From CAIMFV01 sp040757715 (GTDB taxonomy: Bacteria > Pseudomonadota > Alphaproteobacteria > Caulobacterales > Caulobacteraceae), in the NCBI GenBank assembly GCA_040757715.1, contig JBFLWS010000004.1:1-64000 (forward strand): a stretch of 64,000 nucleotides of DNA. The letters are read 5' to 3'. Every line of letters starts with the position of its first letter. Positions within the stretch are counted from its first letter, which is position 1. Both the position numbers and the translations under genes were made by a program. The notes beneath the pieces are model-generated. The model was not told the DNA's origin, searched no databases, and was given only the letters and a program-made list of their open reading frames with translations. Shown here in pieces: positions 1-8,519 of the stretch.

Positions 1-2
1 TG

Positions 3-92
3 CAGTATGATCTCGGATATATCGACTTGGAGCAAAAAACCTTGCAAACCCTCGACAACCCGTTCGGCCCGAGGTTGTCACCTATGTCTTAG
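3..92 (+). CDS. Transposase C-terminus (DDE integrase-core, IS481-like), partial
   Basis: An open frame enters from the left edge and ends at a TAG. Its 29 visible residues include DLGYIDLEQKTLQ, followed shortly by DNPFGPRLSPMS. That ending is one I associate with IS481-like integrase-core transposases, which cut and join insertion-sequence DNA. The catalytic domain lies outside the window, so the family call rests on the tail alone. The downstream repeats at 76-112 fit the terminal region of such an element, whose end probably falls near 112-125, just before the tRNA-Ser gene. Confidence 0.5.
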   Translation, partial: QYDLGYIDLEQKTLQTLDNPFGPRLSPMS

Positions 93-112
93 GTACGATC
101 TGTCACCTATGT
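76..112. repeat. Direct repeat at an insertion-sequence end
   Basis: TGTCACCTATGT occurs at 76-87 and again at 101-112, 25 bp apart in the same orientation, straddling the stop codon of the transposase fragment. Multiple terminal repeats are typical transposase binding sites at insertion-sequence ends. That these mark the right end of the element is an inference. Confidence 0.5.
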
Positions 113-136
113 GTCCGGTCTGGACAATGAGAAGAG

Positions 137-226
137 TGGCGGAGAGGGAGGGATTCGAACCCTCGATACCCTTGCGAGTATGCCGCATTTCGAGTGCGGT
201 GCTTTCAACCGCTCAGCCACCTCTCC
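137..226 (-). tRNA. tRNA-Ser (anticodon CGA)
   Basis: The minus strand folds as a class II tRNA of 90 nt. The acceptor stem pairs GGAGAGG with CCTCTCC, the anticodon loop carries CGA (codon UCG), a long variable arm follows, the T-loop contains GTTCGAATC, and CCA is encoded. The long variable arm and the anticodon both indicate serine. An insertion-sequence end lies about 15-25 bp from its 3' end on the left. Confidence 0.95.
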
Positions 227-315
227 GGAAGCGCAGGGCGCGCGGGTCAAGCCTGCGCGCTGTCGAGCGAGGGGGCGATACCTAGCGACGTCGGCGCGCG
301 GACGCAAGCCTCTCT

Positions 316-1086
316 TCAAAAGGCCCCATGACGCCCTGCGCCCGACAGAAATCGCCCGGCGCCTTCCTGCGTTTCACCGGAACGAAGCGTGGCGAGGCCG
401 AGCTCCACCTCGCGCGGAATGATCTGATCGGCCGGAAGGTCCCATTGCTCCAAGGCGAGGCGCCGGTCATGGCGCAGGCACAGTTGGGGAAACCTGGCGA
501 TCTCCTCGGCGAGGGCGAGGGCGGCGTCCAGGGCCCCGCCATCTTCGGCCAGGCGATTGACCAGGCCCATGGCGAGCGCTTCTTCAGCCTCTACCGCCCT
601 GCCGGTGAGGATGAGGTCGAGCGCTCGAGATTGCCCGATCAGCCGCGGCAGGCGCACGGCGCCCAGGTCCACCAGGGGCACGCCGAACCGACGGCAGAAT
701 ACGCCGAGCACCGCGCCTTTCGCCGCCACGCGAAGATCGGCCCAGAGCGCCAACTCCAGCCCGCCGGCGACGGCGTAGCCCTCGATGGCGGCGATCACCG
801 GCTTTTCTGTGATGAGGCGGGTCGGGCCCATAGGCCCCTTGTCGCCCTCACGTTCGATCCGGTTGGGCGCCGCTCCGCTCGCCAGGGCCTTCAAGTCGGC
901 GCCCGCGCAGAAATGGCCGCCGCGCCCCTGCAACACGATAACGTCCGTGTCCGCGTCCTGATCCGCAGCCTTCACGGCGGCATAGAGCGCCTCGGCGACA
1001 GCACGATCCACCGCATTGCGCCGCTCCGGCCGCTCAAGCGTGATGAGGGCGATGGTCCCTCGACGCTCTGAAGACACTCGCTGCAT
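316..1086 (-). CDS. Crotonase-superfamily protein (enoyl-CoA hydratase/isomerase-like)
   Basis: A 256-residue cytosolic protein with the crotonase fold. It has the CoA-site segment FCAGADLKAL, the oxyanion-hole region IEGYAVAGGLELALWADLR and the motif LTGRAVEAEEALAMGLVN. The first catalytic glutamate of enoyl-CoA hydratases is present in GGLEL. The second, normally in a PEI motif 20 residues later, is replaced within VFCRRFGVPLVDLG. This subgroup is common in alphaproteobacteria, but its reaction is not settled, so hydration of an enoyl-CoA should not be assumed. The gene stands alone between tRNA-Ser and an IS remnant, with no pathway partners beside it. Confidence 0.8.
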   Translation of the reverse strand: MQRVSSERRGTIALITLERPERRNAVDRAVAEALYAAVKAADQDADTDVIVLQGRGGHFCAGADLKALASGAAPNRIEREGDKGPMGPTRLITEKPVIAAIEGYAVAGGLELALWADLRVAAKGAVLGVFCRRFGVPLVDLGAVRLPRLIGQSRALDLILTGRAVEAEEALAMGLVNRLAEDGGALDAALALAEEIARFPQLCLRHDRRLALEQWDLPADQIIPREVELGLATLRSGETQEGAGRFLSGAGRHGAF

Positions 1087-1130
1087 CGTCGCCTCCCTGG
1101 TGTATCGATCAGTAGGCGCCCCGCGCCCCA

Positions 1131-1166
1131 GAGCAAAATCCGATCGAACAGAATCGGATTTTGCTC
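1131..1166. repeat. Perfect intergenic palindrome, 14-bp arms
   Basis: GAGCAAAATCCGAT (1131-1144) and its exact reverse complement (1153-1166) flank an 8-nt loop. It lies just upstream of the crotonase gene and next to a second palindrome. It resembles the dispersed intergenic palindromes of alphaproteobacteria. It has no T-tract, so it is unlikely to be a simple terminator. Confidence 0.75.
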
Positions 1167-1182
1167 ATACACAATTGAATCT

Positions 1183-1230
1183 AGAGCATTTTTACCCGAA
1201 AACCGGTTCCCACTTTTCAGAAAATGCCCT
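1183..1230. repeat. Imperfect intergenic palindrome (alphaproteobacterial type)
   Basis: The outer arms AGAGCATTTT and AAAATGCCCT pair with one mismatch, and the inner part contains CCGAAAACCGGTTCCCAC. From memory, closely similar elements recur in intergenic regions of many Rhizobiales and related genomes. It abuts the decayed end of the IS5-like transposase and may mark the junction where that element was truncated. Confidence 0.7.
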
Positions 1231-1334
1231 AGTTGTTTGATCCCGGGTTTTGATGGTGCAGTTTTTTCCAACGCATGGAAGGAAGCACTATGGGCCAGGT
1301 TCTTCATGGAAGCGCCCGCACGACTGAGGCAGTC

Positions 1335-1632
1335 CGCCGAGCGGTGCGCCTTGGCTGTGGTGGAGTCGATCGCCTGCACGTCGTTTGGGCTGACCTCGAC
1401 CAAAGCATGGAACAGGCGCCGCCAAACCCCTTTGATGGTCCAACGCCGGAAGCGATTATAGATCGTGGTCGGCGGCCCATAGAGCGCGGGGCAGTCCTGC
1501 CAACGACAGCGAGACTTCAGCACATGCACGACGCCGCTGATCATCCACGCGATGCGCGCCGGACTGGTTCTTCGGCAACAACGGTTCTATCGTCGCCCAC
1601 TGGCCATCGCTCAACCAGAACTCTCCAGCCAT
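1335..1632 (-). pseudogene. IS5-family (IS427-like) transposase remnant
   Basis: The minus strand starts with MAGEFWLSDGQWATIEPLLP, the usual N-terminus of this family. The frame is then broken near 1545, and homology resumes in another frame with ISGVVHVLKSRCRWQDCP through to IDSTTAKAHRSA, where it stops. Family members continue for well over 100 further residues that carry the remaining catalytic residues, all absent here. Several bases are missing after VDD, where relatives have RRV. With both a frameshift and a 3' truncation the copy cannot encode a working transposase. The rest of 1087-1706 holds only the two palindromes and no intact gene. Confidence 0.8.
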
Positions 1633-1706
1633 GATCCAAGCCCCCCTTCTGAGAGCTTGAATCATGGTTCGCGCCACTTAATCAGTAGGATGGTGGAGTT
1701 TGGAAC

Positions 1707-2159
1707 CTAGCCGGCCTGGTCCAATTGCTCGTCCTCTTCGGCGAGCACTCGGGCGAGGTCCAGCACCAGTTTTCGCCCACGCTTGGCGATGCGGGGGAAT
1801 AGAGCCGCTAGCTCCATACCCTCAGGTGTCATCACCAATTCGTGCACGAAGGCGCTGGCGTCCTGGTCCGCCACGCCTTCGGGCAGAGGATCCACCGTAT
1901 CGGCGAGGCCGTCGAAGAAATAGTTGATCGGCGAGCGCAGAGATCGGGCGATCTCATACAGCTTCGAAGCGCTGACCCTATTGGCGCCGCGCTCATATTT
2001 CTGCACCTGCTGGAAGGTCAGGCTCAGAGATTCTGCGAGGCGCTCTTGGCTCAGCCCCATGGTTTTTCGTCGCATTCGAATGCGAGCGCCCACATGTAGG
2101 TCCACCGGATTGGCGGCGCGTTCGACTATCGCTTTTAGGTTCGTCCTCAGGATCACCAT
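1707..2159 (-). CDS. XRE-family transcriptional regulator
   Basis: A 150-residue protein with a Cro/CI-type helix-turn-helix at about residues 20-80 (RIRMRRKTMGLSQERLAES and FQQVQKYERGANRVSASKLYEIA), followed by an acidic and basic helical C-terminal region of unknown role. This class of short regulator is common near lnt in Caulobacterales. It lies 45 bp downstream of lnt on the same strand and is probably the last gene of that run. Its target cannot be read from the sequence. Confidence 0.8.
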   Translation of the reverse strand: MVILRTNLKAIVERAANPVDLHVGARIRMRRKTMGLSQERLAESLSLTFQQVQKYERGANRVSASKLYEIARSLRSPINYFFDGLADTVDPLPEGVADQDASAFVHELVMTPEGMELAALFPRIAKRGRKLVLDLARVLAEEDEQLDQAG

Positions 2160-2204
2160 GAATAAAGACCTTCGGCTCGAATGGGTCCCGGTCTCGACCA
2201 GCGC

Positions 2205-3860
2205 TTAATTGGGCGGCCTGCGCACCAGAATACCGGAAAGTAATCCTGGTGTCGCCAATTTCGCGGTGGTGTAGAGCCGTGGTGGTATAGACACAATTAA
2301 AACGAGTGTCGTCAATATGAAAAACAAACAATCCTTAATCAAACCATACAGAGGCGGCGCAGTGGGCGCTGGCAAGGCCGCATCAAGCACCGCCTTAGCC
2401 CCATGCGGCAGCGTTGACAGCGCGCGCCCATAGGGGTCGATCACCGCCGACACGCCCGTGGGGGTGGCGCGCAGCATGGGCAAGCCGGTCTCGATGGCTC
2501 GATAGCTGGCGATGTTCAAATGCTGCAGCGGTCCGCTGGTGGCCCCGAACCAGGCGTCATTGGAAATATTGACGATGACGGCAGGACGCGCGGCGTCTTG
2601 GGCTGGCAAGGACGGGAACAGGCTCTCATAGCAGATCAAGGGCTGCACAGCGGGCAAACCGGGCAGCTTCAGCGGTCGGGGGCGAGACCCCGCTGAAAAG
2701 CCGTCGCCCACATGCACCAACTTCTTCAGGCCGAGCACATCGGCCAGATGGTCCATCGGGAAATATTCGCCGAACGGCACCAGGCGATATTTGTCGTACA
2801 CACCCACGGTTTCCAACCCGGCGCTCGTCCGGCGAAGGGCGGCCAGACTGTTGTAAAAGCTGGGCCCGCGCGCACCTTCCGCTTCACGGTAACCGCCCAA
2901 AAGCAGGGTCTGACCCGGCGACAGGGCCTGCTCGACCACGATACGGGTCCAGGTGTCGGGCGCGAGGTAGTCATTCATGGAGGCCGGGATCGCGCCTTCA
3001 GGCCAAATGATCAGATCGGGCTTGCGGGCAGCAGGCGCAGCGGTGAGATGGCCATAGGCGCCCAGGATCGAGGCCAGGTTTTCCGGCTTCCACTTGTCCT
3101 TTTGGTCGATATCCGCCTGGACAATGCGGACCATGACAGGCGTCTCTGCGGGCTTCGCCAGCCCCAAACGCACGGCGCCATAGCCCCAGAGCGCGACGAA
3201 CAGGGCGAGCGCGCTGCCGAGGCTCCACGCCCGCGAGCGCCGCGAAACACGATCGAAAAGGAGCGCCGGAGCTGCGGCCAGGATCAGGGTGAACAGGGTC
3301 AGGCCATAGGCGCCCACCAAGGCCGCACCCTGGCTCATGGCCGAACCGGCTGGCCACGCTTCGCCTACCAAATCCCAGGGGAAGCCCGTAAGAAGGTGGC
3401 CTCGCACCCACTCTTCCACGGCGAAGATCGCCGCAAAGGCCAATACGCGCCGCGCGCCCTGCGGGGTGAGGCTGCGATAGGCCAGTCCCGCCGCGCCAAA
3501 CAGTAGGGCGAGGCCGCCCGCCAAGAAGCCCACCGCGAACGGACCCTGCCAGCCATGCTCGGCGGCATCCACCTGAAAGGCTTCCCCCACCCATGACGTG
3601 CTGATGTTGAAATAGGCGAGCCCCGCCAGCCAGGCCCGCCAAAAGGCCGAGCGTAGTGGACGCGCCTCATTCGCCCCATCAAGAAGGCGCAGCAGCAGGG
3701 CGAACCCCAGCAATCCTGGACTGAATCCAAAGGGCGGGGGCGCCAAGGCCGGCCCGGCGCCGGCGAGCAGAGCGCTGGCGATTACGCCAAACCGGGTCGA
3801 TGCGAAGGCTCTGGCGCGCGCCCACGGCGTCGCCCTCCAAGCGATCAGCAGAGCATTCAT
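2205..3860 (-). CDS. lnt: Apolipoprotein N-acyltransferase
   Basis: Inner-membrane enzyme of 551 residues that transfers the third acyl chain to the N-terminal cysteine of lipoproteins. The N-terminal half is hydrophobic with several membrane segments, and the C-terminal half is a nitrilase-like domain. The catalytic triad is visible: Glu in IWPEGAIP, Lys in YDKYRLVPFGEYFP and Cys in ICYESLFP. A last hydrophobic segment (DCLFFILTTLVLIVSI) ends the protein as expected. The start overlaps the corC stop by 4 bp, which implies translational coupling. The last dozen residues after the final membrane segment look poorly conserved. Confidence 0.95.
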   Translation of the reverse strand: MNALLIAWRATPWARARAFASTRFGVIASALLAGAGPALAPPPFGFSPGLLGFALLLRLLDGANEARPLRSAFWRAWLAGLAYFNISTSWVGEAFQVDAAEHGWQGPFAVGFLAGGLALLFGAAGLAYRSLTPQGARRVLAFAAIFAVEEWVRGHLLTGFPWDLVGEAWPAGSAMSQGAALVGAYGLTLFTLILAAAPALLFDRVSRRSRAWSLGSALALFVALWGYGAVRLGLAKPAETPVMVRIVQADIDQKDKWKPENLASILGAYGHLTAAPAARKPDLIIWPEGAIPASMNDYLAPDTWTRIVVEQALSPGQTLLLGGYREAEGARGPSFYNSLAALRRTSAGLETVGVYDKYRLVPFGEYFPMDHLADVLGLKKLVHVGDGFSAGSRPRPLKLPGLPAVQPLICYESLFPSLPAQDAARPAVIVNISNDAWFGATSGPLQHLNIASYRAIETGLPMLRATPTGVSAVIDPYGRALSTLPHGAKAVLDAALPAPTAPPLYGLIKDCLFFILTTLVLIVSIPPRLYTTAKLATPGLLSGILVRRPPN

Positions 3861-4795
3861 GGCGTGTCGGATGATGCGAGAGCAGAGGCCTCGATCTCTT
3901 CAGCCGTTTTGAGCGGTCGAACCCTCAGTCGGCGAATGCGGCGTGGGTCGGCTTCGATCACTTCGAATTCAAAGCCGCTCGGATGCAGGATCACTTCGCC
4001 TCGTTGAGGCAGGCGCCCAGCGAGAGCGGACACCAGGCCCGCTACGGTGTCCACTTCTTCCTCGAAATCCTCAATGCCGAGGGAAGCGCCCAGGCGCTGC
4101 TCCACCGCCTCCAACGCCGCGCGTGCGTCGACTTCGAGAGCGCCGCCGGGGCGGCTGATGATTTCCGGGGCCGATTCATCATCGTACTCGTCATCGATCT
4201 GGCCCACCACGGCCTCGATCAGATCCTCCATGGTGACCAGGCCGTCGGTGCCGCCGAACTCGTCGATCACCAATGCGAGGTGGATTCGCGCCACGCGCAT
4301 GCGCACCAGGAGATCTGCGCAACGCATGGAGGCCGGCACATAGAGCACTTCACGCCGCAGGCGGTGCAAGACGAGCTCGTCCCAGTCGGGACTGAAGTCG
4401 CCAAGACCATCCGGCGGCGTCAACAGCTTCAGCACGTCCTTGATGTGGACCACGCCAAGGGGATCGTCGAGGGTCTCACGATAGACCGGCAATCGGGTCA
4501 GCTCGGCCTCGGCGAAGGCGCGCACCACCTCCACCAAGGGGGTGGCGATGTCGAGGGCCACGATGTCGGCGCGCGGTGTCATGACATCGCCGATGCGCAA
4601 GGTCTGGAAGGCTTCCGCCTGGTCGACGATGTCCACTGCCGTGGTTTCGCCGATGCCCGACGCCGCCGGTGAGGCGGGCTCAGAACGGCGACCGAACCAG
4701 AACCGCCAAGCGCGCGCGGGCCCGCCGCGCCTTTGGCTCATCCTCAGTCCTTCTCCAGCGAAGGAACCGCCGCTTCTACCGTCAGGGTTCGCCAT
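3857..4795 (-). CDS. corC: CorC/HlyC-type CBS-domain protein
   Basis: A 312-residue soluble protein. A CBS pair begins at DVMTPRADIVALD and continues through LALVIDEFGGTDGLVTMEDLIEAVVGQI. A C-terminal CorC_HlyC domain (about residues 215-290) follows with EEVDTVAGLVSALAGRLPQRGE. No membrane DUF21 domain is present, so this is the short form. The family is linked to magnesium and cobalt efflux and nucleotide sensing, but the exact role is uncertain. It overlaps ybeY by 14 bp at its start and lnt by 4 bp at its end. Confidence 0.85.
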   Translation of the reverse strand: MANPDGRSGGSFAGEGLRMSQRRGGPARAWRFWFGRRSEPASPAASGIGETTAVDIVDQAEAFQTLRIGDVMTPRADIVALDIATPLVEVVRAFAEAELTRLPVYRETLDDPLGVVHIKDVLKLLTPPDGLGDFSPDWDELVLHRLRREVLYVPASMRCADLLVRMRVARIHLALVIDEFGGTDGLVTMEDLIEAVVGQIDDEYDDESAPEIISRPGGALEVDARAALEAVEQRLGASLGIEDFEEEVDTVAGLVSALAGRLPQRGEVILHPSGFEFEVIEADPRRIRRLRVRPLKTAEEIEASALASSDTP

Positions 4796-5264
4796 CGTCT
4801 CCGTCTTCGCGGACGAGATAGGGATCGGGAGTCCCTAACTTCGCCAGCACCTCTTTTTCCAAGGCCTCCATCGACTCGGCGTCAGCCTCGATCATGTGGT
4901 CGAAGCCTACTAGATGCAGGGCCCCGTGGACCAGCAAATGCTGCAAATGATGCGCGAAGCGCTTTTTCTGCTCCACCGCCTCGCGGCTGCAGACGCCAAA
5001 GGCCAAGGCGAGATCGCCCAGGTGCGGTCGCGCCGTCTCCGGCGCGGGGAAGGACAGGACATTGGTGGGCCCGGCCTTGCCGCGGAAGCGCTCATTGAGC
5101 TCGGCCACCGTGGCGTCGTTGGTGAGGAGAACATCGAGGGCGGCGCCTTTCAGCCCTGGCGCCCCCGCCGCCAAGGCCAGGCTCACGGTGGCCTGCACCA
5201 GGGCGTCGAGATCGTCGACGATGCGCCAGGCCTCGTCCTCGACGTCGAGATCAATGTTGATCAT
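4782..5264 (-). CDS. ybeY: YbeY endoribonuclease, rRNA maturation
   Basis: A metal-dependent endoribonuclease needed for 16S rRNA 3'-end maturation and ribosome quality control. The family signature with three zinc-binding histidines is intact in HGALHLVGFDH. NDATVAELNERFRGK and TNVLSFP are further conserved blocks. I start it at the ATG giving MINIDLDVEDEAW (160 residues). An upstream in-frame codon at 5315 would add 17 residues unlike the family. The start lies inside the end of phoH, a common ybeY-phoH arrangement that suggests coupled translation. Confidence 0.93.
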   Translation of the reverse strand: MINIDLDVEDEAWRIVDDLDALVQATVSLALAAGAPGLKGAALDVLLTNDATVAELNERFRGKAGPTNVLSFPAPETARPHLGDLALAFGVCSREAVEQKKRFAHHLQHLLVHGALHLVGFDHMIEADAESMEALEKEVLAKLGTPDPYLVREDGDDGEP

Positions 5265-6243
5265 CGTCAGATTCGTTCTTGCGGCGCTTCGCGGCGCGGG
5301 CGCCTTCGGCGTCATAGGCCTTGACGATCCGCTCCACCAAGGGATGGCGAACCACGTCCTGGGCCTGGAAGCGGGCTACAGCCACGCCCTCTACGCCTTC
5401 CAGCAGCCGCACGGCGTGGGCGAGCCCGCTGTCGCCCTGTTGAGCGAGATCCACCTGACTCGGATCACCGGTGACAGCCATGCGCGAGCCCTCGCCAAGC
5501 CGAGTCAGCACCATCTTCATTTGCAGGCGGGTGGCGTTCTGAGCTTCGTCGACGATGACATAGGCGTGCGACAGCGTGCGGCCGCGCATGAAGGCGATGG
5601 GAGCCACCTCGATCTCGCCCTTGTCTCGGCGACGCTCCAGCACCTCGCGGCCCACAAGGTCGCCGAGCGCTTCCCAGATGGGCATGAGATAGGGATCGAC
5701 CTTTTCCTTCATGTCGCCAGGCAGGAAACCGAGCCGCTCGCCAGCTTCCACCGCCGGGCGGGCGACGATCAAGCGATCCACTTCGCCCTTCAGCAGCATG
5801 GAGACGCCATGGGCCACGGCGAGGAAGGTCTTGCCGGTGCCGGCCGGACCGACGCCGAACACCAGGTCATTGCGGGCCAGAAGCTCAAGATAGCGGTGCT
5901 GCGCCTCGGTCTTGGCGGCCACGGTCGCGCGGCGGCCGAGCGCCAGCCCTCCCTTGCGAGGGTGGGGGTGCGGCGTCTCCTGGCGCGCTGCGAGCAGAGC
6001 CTGGCGCACATCGCTCTCCGCCACTTCAGCCCCGGCTGCGAGGCGCGCGGCCAGATGTTCGATGGCCCGTTTGGCAGCCGCCCGCGCCTTGGCGTCGCCG
6101 GACAGGCGCACGCCGCCGCCTGGGGTCTCCACCAGCACATGGAAGGCGTCTTCGATGAGGGCGGCATGACGGCTTTTGGGTCCGGCCACGGCGCGCGCGA
6201 CCTCGTCTGTCAAAGGCAGGAACTCTTCGTGTCCGGGACTCAA
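5251..6243 (-). CDS. PhoH-family ATPase
   Basis: A 330-residue cytosolic P-loop protein. The Walker A motif GPAGTGKT is at residues 132-139 and the Walker B region reads AYVIVDEAQNAT, followed by RLGEGSRMAVTGDPSQVDL. The family is predicted to be RNA-associated (PhoH resembles a helicase core) and is regularly encoded next to ybeY, which points to a shared role in RNA handling. Its start overlaps the miaB stop by 4 bp. The N-terminal 110 residues form the usual KH-like/linker part. Confidence 0.92.
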   Translation of the reverse strand: MSPGHEEFLPLTDEVARAVAGPKSRHAALIEDAFHVLVETPGGGVRLSGDAKARAAAKRAIEHLAARLAAGAEVAESDVRQALLAARQETPHPHPRKGGLALGRRATVAAKTEAQHRYLELLARNDLVFGVGPAGTGKTFLAVAHGVSMLLKGEVDRLIVARPAVEAGERLGFLPGDMKEKVDPYLMPIWEALGDLVGREVLERRRDKGEIEVAPIAFMRGRTLSHAYVIVDEAQNATRLQMKMVLTRLGEGSRMAVTGDPSQVDLAQQGDSGLAHAVRLLEGVEGVAVARFQAQDVVRHPLVERIVKAYDAEGARAAKRRKNESDDDQH

Positions 6244-7595
6244 GCCGCCGCCTCTTTCGAGGATAAGGCCAAGGCTCCGGCGAGACTATTGGGTCCCACC
6301 GCCTCGATCTTCACCTCGGCGATTTCGCCCATCAGCGCGTCGCCGGCCTCCACCCACACGGATTGCAGATAGGGACTGCGGCCAATGAGCTGGCCGACGC
6401 TGCGACCTTTGCGTTCGAACAGCACGGGCAGGGTGCGGCCGACCTGCGCGGCGTTGAAGTCTTGACGCCCCGCCTCCAGCAGGTCTTGCAACCGCTGCAG
6501 GCGTTCGGCCTTCACCTCTTCAGCCACCTGATCCTCCATGGCGGCGGCAGGGGTGCCGGGGCGGCGAGAATACTTGAAGGAGAAGGCCGAGGCGTAGCGG
6601 GCCTGGCGGACGATCTCCAGCGTGGCTTCGAAATCCGCCTCCGTCTCGCCGGGAAAGCCGACGATGAAGTCGCCGGAGAGGGCCAAGTCCGGCCGCGCCG
6701 CGCGCAGCTTCTCCACCAGGCGCAGGTAGGTCTCGGCCGTATGCTTGCGATTCATCGCCCTCAAGATGCGATCCGACCCCGCCTGCACCGGCAGGTGAAG
6801 ATAGGGCATCAACTGTGCGATCTCGCCATGGGCGGCGATCAGCTCGTCATCCATGTCGTTGGGGTGGCTCGTGGTGTAGCGGATGCGGTCGAGGCCCGCC
6901 TGCTGCACCAAAGCCCGGATCAGCCGGGCTAGGCTCCATCGGCCGTCTCCACCCTCGCCAGCATAGGCGTTGACGTTCTGGCCGAGCAGGGTGACTTCGC
7001 GCACGCCCTTGTCGCGCAACGCCTTGGCCTCGTCGAGGATAGCCGCCGCGGGACGGGAGAACTCCGCGCCGCGCGTGTAGGGCACCACGCAGAAGGAGCA
7101 GAACTTGTCGCACCCCTCCTGCACCGACAGGAAGGCCGTGGGCCCATGCGTCCGCCGCGTCTTGGGCAGGGCGTCGAACTTGGCCTCGGGCTCGAAGTCG
7201 GCCACCACCCGCTCGCCGTTCTGACGGGCGGCGCGGGCGATCAGTTCCGGCAAATGGTGATAGGACTGAGGGCCCACGACCAGGTCCGCCACCGGCGAGC
7301 GGGCCAAAATCTCCGCGCCTTCCGCCTGAGCGACGCAGCCGGCCACCGCCACGGTCATGCCGCCGGCCTCAGCCTTTTCAACCTTCAGCGGTTTCAGTCG
7401 ACCCAGGTCGGAGAACAGCTTTTCCGAGGCCTTCTCGCGGATATGGCAGGTGTTGAGCACCACCAAGTCCGCCCCGTCCGGGGTCTCGGACAGGGCGTAG
7501 CCCAGCGGACGCAGCACGTCCGCCATCCGTTCGCTGTCATAGACATTCATCTGACAGCCGTAGGTCTTGATGTAGAGGCGCTTGTCGGCGCTCAT
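6240..7595 (-). CDS. miaB: tRNA-2-methylthio-N6-dimethylallyladenosine synthase
   Basis: A radical-SAM methylthiotransferase of 451 residues that adds the 2-methylthio group to i6A37 of tRNAs reading UNN codons. The N-terminal UPF0004 domain contributes three cysteines (YGCQMN at Cys14, NTCHIREKA, AGCVAQAEG). The radical-SAM cluster motif is EGCDKFCSFCVVPYTRG. A C-terminal TRAM domain (about 375-440) binds RNA. It overlaps fur by 4 bp and phoH by 4 bp in a tightly packed operon. Confidence 0.96.
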   Translation of the reverse strand: MSADKRLYIKTYGCQMNVYDSERMADVLRPLGYALSETPDGADLVVLNTCHIREKASEKLFSDLGRLKPLKVEKAEAGGMTVAVAGCVAQAEGAEILARSPVADLVVGPQSYHHLPELIARAARQNGERVVADFEPEAKFDALPKTRRTHGPTAFLSVQEGCDKFCSFCVVPYTRGAEFSRPAAAILDEAKALRDKGVREVTLLGQNVNAYAGEGGDGRWSLARLIRALVQQAGLDRIRYTTSHPNDMDDELIAAHGEIAQLMPYLHLPVQAGSDRILRAMNRKHTAETYLRLVEKLRAARPDLALSGDFIVGFPGETEADFEATLEIVRQARYASAFSFKYSRRPGTPAAAMEDQVAEEVKAERLQRLQDLLEAGRQDFNAAQVGRTLPVLFERKGRSVGQLIGRSPYLQSVWVEAGDALMGEIAEVKIEAVGPNSLAGALALSSKEAAA

Positions 7596-8050
7596 TTGAC
7601 CTCGGTGTCGTCCAGCGGCACGCCGTAGAGCTCAAGTCGATGGTCAATCAGTCGGAAGCCGAGCCGGCGCGCGATGGCCTGCTGCAACTTCTCGATCTCA
7701 TCGTCCGTGAATTCGATCACCCTGCCCGACTTCATGTCGATAAGGTGGTCATGGTGACCATCGGCGGCTTCTTCGTAGCGCGAACGACCGTCGCGGAAGT
7801 CGTGACGGGAGATGATGCCCGCCTCTTCAAACAGCCGCACGGTGCGATAGACCGTGGCGATGGAAATGTGAGGGTCCACCGCCGCGGCGCGGCGATAGAG
7901 CTCTTCCACGTCAGGGTGATCCTGCGACTGGCCCAACACGCGCGCCACCACGCGGCGCTGATCGGTCATCCGCATGCCCTTATCGAGGCAAAGCTGTTCA
8001 ATCCGGTCCAAGGAAGAGTCTCCGGGCGGAGGGGGAAGACCCCCTAACAT
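7592..8050 (-). CDS. fur: Ferric uptake regulator
   Basis: A 152-residue metal-responsive repressor. The winged-helix domain (about 15-95) contains RMTDQRRVVARVLGQSQDHPDVEELYRRA and ISIATVYRTVRLFEEAGII. The metal-binding and dimerisation domain contains the HHDH motif (DGHHDHLIDMKSGRVIEF). The C-terminal Cys-x-x-Cys found in enterobacterial Fur is missing, as is usual in alphaproteobacteria, where Fur may also sense manganese or yield iron control to Irr. The gene sits 4 bp after rimI and overlaps miaB. Confidence 0.93.
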   Translation of the reverse strand: MLGGLPPPPGDSSLDRIEQLCLDKGMRMTDQRRVVARVLGQSQDHPDVEELYRRAAAVDPHISIATVYRTVRLFEEAGIISRHDFRDGRSRYEEAADGHHDHLIDMKSGRVIEFTDDEIEKLQQAIARRLGFRLIDHRLELYGVPLDDTEVK

Positions 8051-8054
8051 AGGT

Positions 8055-8519
8055 CTAGGGCGCGCGAGTGTTAAGCGTGCGTCGCATCACCAGAGCGTCT
8101 ACCGCCGGCGCGCCGTCACGTCGATAGTAGCCCTTGCGAAGTCCGGCCGATTCAAAGCCAGTCTGCGAATAAAGCGCGATCGCGGGTAAATTATCCTGAG
8201 CTGCCTCAAGAAATAGACTTTCGACGCGGGTCTCGGTGCAGATTCCTATGGTCGCCTCGACCAAAGCTCGCCCGATTCCCCTGCGCTGAACCGTGGGCGA
8301 CACCGCTAGGGTGAGAATTTCCCCCTCGCCGGCGATGGCGCGCGCCAGGATGAACCCGGCGATCCGCCCTGTCTCAATACGAATCGCGAGGCCAAAGGCT
8401 CCGGGCGACTGCAAGGCGCTGGCGATATCTGCGGCGCTCCACGGATAACCGAAAGCCTCTGTATGGACGGCGGCCAAGGCTTCCGCCGCCGCCGCGTCGA
8501 CGGGCTCAAGCCGCACCAC
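8055..8519 (-). CDS. rimI: Ribosomal-protein-alanine N-acetyltransferase (RimI-type GNAT)
   Basis: A 154-residue GNAT enzyme expected to acetylate the N-terminal alanine of ribosomal protein S18. The acetyl-CoA loop is visible in LAVSPTVQRRGIGRALVEA. The downstream FLEAAQDNLPAIALYSQTGFE matches the family's strands and Asn/Tyr positions. It overlaps tsaB by 14 bp, the classic tsaB-rimI pairing of bacteria. The neighbourhood supports RimI over an unrelated GNAT, though the true substrate is not shown by the sequence. Confidence 0.88.
   Translation of the reverse strand: MVRLEPVDAAAAEALAAVHTEAFGYPWSAADIASALQSPGAFGLAIRIETGRIAGFILARAIAGEGEILTLAVSPTVQRRGIGRALVEATIGICTETRVESLFLEAAQDNLPAIALYSQTGFESAGLRKGYYRRDGAPAVDALVMRRTLNTRAP

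Noticed and set aside
1131..1230. Possible CRISPR-like repeats
   Set aside because: These are two different palindromes, not regularly spaced identical repeats, and no cas gene is nearby.
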